Shown here: positions 32,608 through 37,175 of the stretch, in pieces
Layout: each line of letters opens with the position of its first letter
Numbering within the stretch: position 1 is the first letter of the stretch
DNA from: Phycisphaerales bacterium
GTDB lineage: Bacteria > Planctomycetota > Phycisphaerae > Phycisphaerales > UBA1924
Assembly (NCBI GenBank): GCA_029260435.1
Contig: JAJDDG010000069.1
Span: 1 to 37,175, forward strand
Direction of reading: 5' to 3'
Length of the DNA stretch: 37,175 bases
The notes under the pieces: generated by a model
The model's database searches: none
What the model saw: the letters and a program-made list of their open reading frames with translations, nothing else
Told to the model about the DNA's origin: nothing
Translations under genes and position numbers: made by a program

Positions 32608-33360
32608 TTACCCTTCCCTGATTCGACGGATCGCGTCTGGGCGTTCCGTCGGAGTTTGCCCGAATATGGCGGAAGCGGCCACAAGAACGTCGCAGCCCGC
32701 TTCTTTGATCATTTTTGTGTTATCCGGACCTATCCCGCCGTCCATCTGGAGGCGCTGATCGGGGCGCAAGCGATCCGCGATCGCCCTGGTTTTGGTGAGC
32801 ACCTCCCCGATAAACGCCTGCCCGGAGAACCCGGGGTTGACGGACATCACGAGCGCGAGATCGAAGGCATCCAGCACATCGAAGATCGATTCTGCGGGGG
32901 TTGGCGGATTGATCGCGATGCCGGCGGTCATCCCGGCTTTGCGGCACTCGTCGGCGAGTTTGATGGGGTCGTATCCCTGCGAGAGCGGGGAGAGCCCCGA
33001 GCCGGAAGATTGATCGAGGACGGGCTCGATGTGGAAGGTGAAGTGATCGGTGCCAGCGTCCGCGAAGGGCGCGATGTACTGCTGGGGGTCGTTGACCATG
33101 ACATGCACATCGAGAAATGCGTCGGGCAGGGCTTTGCGGAGCTTGGCGACAAGGGCAGGGCCCATCGTGAGGTTGGGCACGAAGTGCCCGTCCATGACAT
33201 CGATGTGCAGGAGGTCGGCGTGGGTCGGGTCGTCGGAGTTGGTGCCTTCCCATGAGCCGAGCACGCCTGCGCAGTCTTTGCCCATGTGGGCGAAGTCCGC
33301 GGAGAGGATCGACGGTGCGATGAGCGGGAGGCGATGCGGTTTGGTGAAAAGGTTGCCCAT
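32608..33360 (-). CDS. rpe: Ribulose-phosphate 3-epimerase
   Basis: Rpe interconverts ribulose 5-phosphate and xylulose 5-phosphate in the pentose phosphate pathway. The TIM-barrel product has IAPSILSADFAHM at 14-26, HIDVMDGHFVPNLT at 52-65 (metal and catalytic residues), MSVNPGFSGQAFI, and MDGGIGPDN near the C-terminus. At 250 residues it is longer than the usual about 220. Extra residues lie around 33-47 (GVLGSWEGTNSDDPT) and near 115-130 (DQSSGSGLSPLSQG), both probably surface loops. The start is ATG 33360. Confidence 0.94.
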   Translation of the reverse strand: MGNLFTKPHRLPLIAPSILSADFAHMGKDCAGVLGSWEGTNSDDPTHADLLHIDVMDGHFVPNLTMGPALVAKLRKALPDAFLDVHVMVNDPQQYIAPFADAGTDHFTFHIEPVLDQSSGSGLSPLSQGYDPIKLADECRKAGMTAGIAINPPTPAESIFDVLDAFDLALVMSVNPGFSGQAFIGEVLTKTRAIADRLRPDQRLQMDGGIGPDNTKMIKEAGCDVLVAASAIFGQTPTERPDAIRRIREG

Positions 33361-33382
33361 CGGCGCAGTGTACGCGCAAGGC

Positions 33383-34075
33383 TCAAGTACGCGTAGCGGC
33401 GACGAGCGCATCGAAGATCGCCTGCCCCATCGGGTGGTTGTCTGTGCGTTCGGGGTGCCACTGCACGCCCAGATAGAACCGGCGGGTCGGATCGTCGATC
33501 GCCTCGATGATCTTGTCCGGGGCGCGGGCGATGACTCGCAGTGAGCCAGCGTTGTTGACTGCCTGGCGGTGCCAGCTGGTGACCAAGCCTTCGGAGAGGA
33601 CGGGGTGCGGATCTATGAGGGCGATCGGGTGGGTGTGGTCGTCCATATGTTCGGCGTGGGTGGGCGTGGTGTCCGGCATGTGCTGATCGAGGGAGCCGCC
33701 CGCAACGAGGGTCATCATCTGCATCCCGAGACAGACGCCGAGGACGGGTTTGTCCGGCGCGTGATCTGCCAGATGAGTGAGTAGTGCGGTTTCGTATGCC
33801 TGGCGGTCGGGGTGCTCGACATTTGCGCTGGGGTGGGTGGGCACCGAGAATTTCGAGGTGTCCGGGTCGCCCCCGCCGGTGAAGACGAAGGCATCGCAGA
33901 GTTCGGCATGCTCGCTAGCGAGGGAGGCGTGCTCGGCATCGGGCGGGGCGAGGAGGATGGGCGTGCCCCCTGCTGTGCGCACGCGGTGCATATAGGCGCG
34001 CCGGGTGCGGGCGTTTTTCTCGTCCAGTCCGCAAACGACGCCGACGATCGGGATTCTCGCGGTACGCTCTGTCAC
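33383..34075 (-). CDS. Gamma-glutamyl-gamma-aminobutyrate hydrolase-like class I amidotransferase
   Basis: A 230-residue class I glutamine amidotransferase-fold protein of the PuuD type (peptidase C26). The nucleophile is Cys115 in [11 protein letters not shown], and the His/Glu pair is His207 and Glu209 in [16 protein letters not shown] and TSWHRQAVN are as in the PuuD family. The family hydrolyses gamma-glutamyl bonds, often of gamma-glutamyl-GABA; the substrate here is not known. No ATG fits the domain start; GTG at 34075 does, only 52 bp from the divergent thrC start. The frame continues open upstream but the extension lies antisense to thrC. Followed by rpe after 22 bp. Confidence 0.84.
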   Translation of the reverse strand: MTERTARIPIVGVVCGLDEKNARTRRAYMHRVRTAGGTPILLAPPDAEHASLASEHAELCDAFVFTGGGDPDTSKFSVPTHPSANVEHPDRQAYETALLTHLADHAPDKPVLGVCLGMQMMTLVAGGSLDQHMPDTTPTHAEHMDDHTHPIALIDPHPVLSEGLVTSWHRQAVNNAGSLRVIARAPDKIIEAIDDPTRRFYLGVQWHPERTDNHPMGQAIFDALVAATRT

Positions 34076-34127
34076 TGCAGGAGCATCGAGCCGATGGAGG
34101 CTCGGGCCGCAGGATTGGAGCAACGGG

Positions 34128-35573
34128 ATGGTCGAGCACGCGAAGCTGAGATGTATTGATCCGGATTGCGGGGCGGAGTGTGGTATCGAGCGGACGACGC
34201 CGACCTGCCCGACGTGCGCCGGGCTGATGGACGTGGTGTACGACTGGGCCCGTGCGCACGCCTCGATGGGGTTCTCGGGCGACCCGATGATCTTCCAGGA
34301 TCGCAACCGCGGGTTCTTCGGCGCGGCTGATGCAACGGGCGCGGAGCGGCTCGATGCTTCTGGTGTGTGGCGGTTCCGCGAGCTGCTGCCCTTCTATGGA
34401 TCGATCGACAATGTGGTGAGCGTGGGCGAGGGTCGGACAATCCTCCAGCCCGCGCCGGTGATCGCAAAGCAGCTCGGGTACCACGCGAGCAAGGGCGGTG
34501 GGATCTATCTGCAGTACGAGGGGATGAACCCGTCGGGGTCGTTCAAGGACAACGGGATGACCGGCGCGTTCACGCACGCGAAGATGATCGGGGCGACGCG
34601 GGCGGTGTGCGCGAGCACGGGCAATACCAGCGCGAGCCTCGCGATGTTCGCCGCGATCTCCGGGGTGGAGGCGTATGTGCTGATCGGCGAGGGCAAGATC
34701 GCGTTCGGCAAGCTTGCGCAGGCGTTGGAGTACGGCGCGACAACGCTGCAGGTGAAGGGCGACTTTGACGCGTGCCTCGGGCATGTCCGCGAGATCGGCG
34801 AGCAGCGCCCGGAGCTGGGCATCTACCTGATGAACTCGGTGAACCCGTTCCGCCTGGAGGGGCAGAAGGCGATCATGTTCCGCGTGCTCGAGGCGCTCGG
34901 GTGGGAGGTGCCCGACTGGATCGTGGTGCCGGGTGGGAATCTGGGCAACTGCAGCGCGTTCGCCAAGGCGTTCATGGAGCTGAAAGAACTGAGCATGATC
35001 GATCGGATCCCGCGCCTCGCGGTGATCAACGCGCAGGGCGCGCGCACGCTCGACAAGGTGTACAACGAATTAGGTGCGCGATGGAACGGTGGGCGGTACG
35101 ACAAGGGGATTGTCCGCGGCGAGTACGAGCGGATGGACGCTGCCGGCGAGCGTGCGAGCACCATCGCCAGCGCGATCGAGATCAACCGCCCCGTCAACCT
35201 GCCCAAGGCACTGCGGGCGCTGGACGTGATGGACGGCGTGGTGCGCTGCGTCGATGATAAAACCATCATGGAATACAAGGCGTTGGTGGGGCGCCACGGC
35301 TTCGGGTGCGAACCGGCGAGCGGGGCGAGCGTCGCCGGCGCGCACATGCTCCGCGAGGAGGGGGTGATCGGGGCGGGCGAGCGGGTGGTGTGCATCCTCA
35401 CCGGGCACGTGCTGAAGGATCCGGATGTGGTGGTGCAGTACCACTCCGGGATCGACACGAAGGCCGGGCAGGAGCTGGCACCGCGCGGCGAGCCGACCGG
35501 GCAGAAGGCGAACCGTCCGATCCCGGTCGCGGACGACATCGACGCGATCATCGCGGCGTTGGGCGCAGGTTGA
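34128..35573 (+). CDS. thrC: Threonine synthase
   Basis: ThrC is a PLP enzyme that converts O-phosphohomoserine to threonine. The 481-residue product has an N-terminal zinc-ribbon-like segment (Cys at about 9, 14, 18, 27 and 30) as in some threonine synthases. It then has the PLP lysine K140 in [20 protein letters not shown], and the phosphate-binding [11 protein letters not shown]. The C-terminal [16 protein letters not shown] is typical. The ATG at 34128 has GGAG seven bases upstream, which decides the start. It lies 63 bp before guaB. Confidence 0.94.
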   Translation: MVEHAKLRCIDPDCGAECGIERTTPTCPTCAGLMDVVYDWARAHASMGFSGDPMIFQDRNRGFFGAADATGAERLDASGVWRFRELLPFYGSIDNVVSVGEGRTILQPAPVIAKQLGYHASKGGGIYLQYEGMNPSGSFKDNGMTGAFTHAKMIGATRAVCASTGNTSASLAMFAAISGVEAYVLIGEGKIAFGKLAQALEYGATTLQVKGDFDACLGHVREIGEQRPELGIYLMNSVNPFRLEGQKAIMFRVLEALGWEVPDWIVVPGGNLGNCSAFAKAFMELKELSMIDRIPRLAVINAQGARTLDKVYNELGARWNGGRYDKGIVRGEYERMDAAGERASTIASAIEINRPVNLPKALRALDVMDGVVRCVDDKTIMEYKALVGRHGFGCEPASGASVAGAHMLREEGVIGAGERVVCILTGHVLKDPDVVVQYHSGIDTKAGQELAPRGEPTGQKANRPIPVADDIDAIIAALGAG

Positions 35574-35636
35574 TGAATCTGTTGCAGCAACCGGGGCGGG
35601 TTTGACTGGGAGGCAGGCGGGTGGCACCATCTGCAG

Positions 35637-37175
35637 ATGGGGCATCACACCACCGATATCGATCACGAGAAATTCCTCGGGCACGCGATCACGTTCGACG
35701 ACGTGCTGCTGTCGCCACGCGCGAGCAGTGTTTCGCCGGCGGATGCCGACCTGTCCACCAAGCTCTCGCGGAATATCGAGCTGCGTATCCCGCTTGTTTC
35801 GGCACCGATGGACACGGTGACCGAGTCGCGCCTCGCGATTGCGCTGGCACAGGAGGGCGGCATCGGGATCATCCACAAGAACCTGACGCCCGAGTCGCAG
35901 GCGCTGGAGGTGAGCAAGGTCAAACGCTCGGAGAACGGCGTGATCACCGACCCGATCACCCTCGGGCCTACGGATACCATCGGGCGGGCGCGGTGGCTCA
36001 TGCACGAGTACCGCGTTTCGGGGTTCCCGGTGACAGTGGATGGTTCGTCGGACGTACGCACACACGGCAAGGTCATCGGCATCCTGACCGAGCGCGACCT
36101 GAAGTTCATCGACGGCGAGGACACGCCGGTCAAAGACGTGATGACGAAGGACAACCTCGTCACGGGCGCGCCGGACACCACGCTCGAACAAGCCAAAGTG
36201 ATTCTCAACAAGGGCAAGGTGGAGAAGCTGCTGCTGATCGACAAGGCTGGGAATCTCTCGGGTTTGATCACGATGCGCGATCTTGAGCAGGCAAGCCGGT
36301 TCCCACGCGCGTGCAAGGACCAGCGCGGGCGTCTGCGCTGCGGCGCAGCGGTCGGTGTGTTCCAGTTCGAGCGCGTCGAGAAGCTCATCGAGGCGGATGT
36401 CGATGTGGTCATTGTCGATACCGCGCACGGGCACTCGAAAAACGTGATCGAGACTGTCCGCGAGGTGAAGCGGCGATACGGCATCGAGGTGATCGCGGGC
36501 AACATCGCCACCGCAGAAGCGGCGAGAGACCTGATCGAAGCCGGCGCAGACGCCGTGAAAGTCGGCATCGGGCCCGGGTCGATCTGCACGACGCGCGTGG
36601 TCACGGGCGTCGGCGTGCCGCAGATCACCGCGATCATGAACGCGGTCGCTGGTGCGGGTGGTGTTGGTGGGGGGGTTCCTGTTATTGCGGATGGCGGGAT
36701 CCGCCAGTCGGGCGATGTTGCCAAAGCGCTCGCTGCGGGTGCGCACACGGTGATGATGGGGGGGCTGTTCGCGGGGCTCGATGAAGCGCCTGGCGAGCTG
36801 GTGATCTCGCAGGGTAGGCGGTTTAAGACCTATCGCGGGATGGGCTCCGAGGGCGCGATGATGGCGGGGAGCGCCGATCGGTACTCGCAGGGCGACAAGC
36901 TCGCTTCCGCTCGGCGTTCGGGGGGCGTGGGGGGGGCGGGGGGGGCTGGCGTGGGGGGGGATCTTTCGACGATCAAGTTCGTGCCCGAGGGAGTGGAGGG
37001 GCTCGTGCCGTATCGTGGGGCGCTGAACGAGTTCGTGTACCAGATCGTGGGCGGCGTCCGCGCGACGCTGGGGTACTGCGGGTGCGCGACGATCGAGGAG
37101 CTGCGCCGCGACGCGCGGTTCTATCTGACGAGCAGCGCGACGGTGGTGGAAAACCACCCGCACGACATTCGTATT
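35637..37175 (+). CDS. guaB: IMP dehydrogenase, 3' end outside window
   Basis: IMPDH oxidises IMP to XMP, the first step of guanine nucleotide synthesis. 513 codons are visible and the frame is still open at the right edge, near the expected C-terminus. It has [15 protein letters not shown], the [14 protein letters not shown] segment, a CBS pair (about 100-225), [29 protein letters not shown] with catalytic Cys317, and [21 protein letters not shown]. The active-site flap [15 protein letters not shown] is followed by a glycine-rich insert (about 421-445) not found in the usual family, before FVPEGVEG. The insert is encoded by G8 runs. The ATG has no strong ribosome site. Confidence 0.95.
   Translation, partial: MGHHTTDIDHEKFLGHAITFDDVLLSPRASSVSPADADLSTKLSRNIELRIPLVSAPMDTVTESRLAIALAQEGGIGIIHKNLTPESQALEVSKVKRSENGVITDPITLGPTDTIGRARWLMHEYRVSGFPVTVDGSSDVRTHGKVIGILTERDLKFIDGEDTPVKDVMTKDNLVTGAPDTTLEQAKVILNKGKVEKLLLIDKAGNLSGLITMRDLEQASRFPRACKDQRGRLRCGAAVGVFQFERVEKLIEADVDVVIVDTAHGHSKNVIETVREVKRRYGIEVIAGNIATAEAARDLIEAGADAVKVGIGPGSICTTRVVTGVGVPQITAIMNAVAGAGGVGGGVPVIADGGIRQSGDVAKALAAGAHTVMMGGLFAGLDEAPGELVISQGRRFKTYRGMGSEGAMMAGSADRYSQGDKLASARRSGGVGGAGGAGVGGDLSTIKFVPEGVEGLVPYRGALNEFVYQIVGGVRATLGYCGCATIEELRRDARFYLTSSATVVENHPHDIRI

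Noticed and set aside
32427-32684. Upstream extension of the histidine-phosphatase-fold frame
   Set aside because: Part of the extension lies antisense to the end of rpe, and the family homology starts at ATG 32426.
35070-37163. Open frame of 697 codons on the - strand opposite thrC and guaB
   Set aside because: Shadow of two conserved genes; composition is Arg/His/Leu-rich and no motif is seen.

Overview
The window looks like a chromosomal stretch of a GC-rich, Gram-negative-type bacterium, most likely a planctomycete, possibly of the class Phycisphaerae. This is inference. It rests on the futalosine-pathway gene mqnD, lipoprotein processing by Lnt, an mreBCD locus, a stand-alone GGQ release-factor-like protein, a zinc-ribbon membrane protein, and the general character of the proteins. 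No rRNA or tRNA gene, insertion sequence, prophage or CRISPR array was seen.

Layout. 1-2141: end of tsaD overlapping a small GGQ release-factor-like gene, then an M20 amidohydrolase. 2142-2881: a long non-coding stretch that is not empty. It holds inverted repeats, two tandem related microprotein genes of 27 and 28 codons with strong Shine-Dalgarno sites, a terminator lying inside a duplicated repeat, and a promoter for the next gene. 2882-3565: ric, an iron-sulfur cluster repair protein. 3566-3947: a second copy of the terminator repeat and no convincing gene. 3948-6172: two translationally coupled exported proteins of unknown function and lower GC. 6456-12341: transhydrogenase sthA, divergent from sucA-sucB of the 2-oxoglutarate dehydrogenase complex. 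12351-13522: a lower-GC GHKL ATPase / STAS-like pair. 13541-15183: phosphotyrosine phosphatase, YtoQ and UPF0173 hydrolase. 15258-17134: convergent panE and phenylalanine hydroxylase genes whose ends overlap. 17250-22649: leftward cell-shape block (HEAT lipoprotein, MreC-like coiled-coil protein, small membrane protein, mreB, mreC, mreD). 22755-26885: leftward group ACT protein, panC, gcvT, lnt. 27101-28554: mqnD divergent from smpB, followed by a 121-bp imperfect inverted repeat. 28710-30948: parvulin-type lipoprotein divergent from a zinc-ribbon membrane protein. 30958-34075: leftward puuD-like amidotransferase, rpe, a degenerate histidine-phosphatase-fold gene and accD. 34128-37175: thrC and guaB, the latter running off the window.

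Most genes are core metabolism (TCA cycle and redox balance, pantothenate, one-carbon, fatty acid and purine synthesis), translation quality control (tsaD, GGQ protein, smpB) and envelope or shape functions (mreBCD, lnt and its likely lipoprotein substrates). The most unusual items are the tandem microprotein pair with its repeat-rich upstream region, the histidine phosphatase that has lost its catalytic residues and is coupled to accD, the GHKL/STAS switch-like pair, and a glycine-rich insert with three G8 runs in guaB. Base composition of the + strand also changes from C-rich to G-rich near 2.0-2.8 kb, whatever the gene direction.
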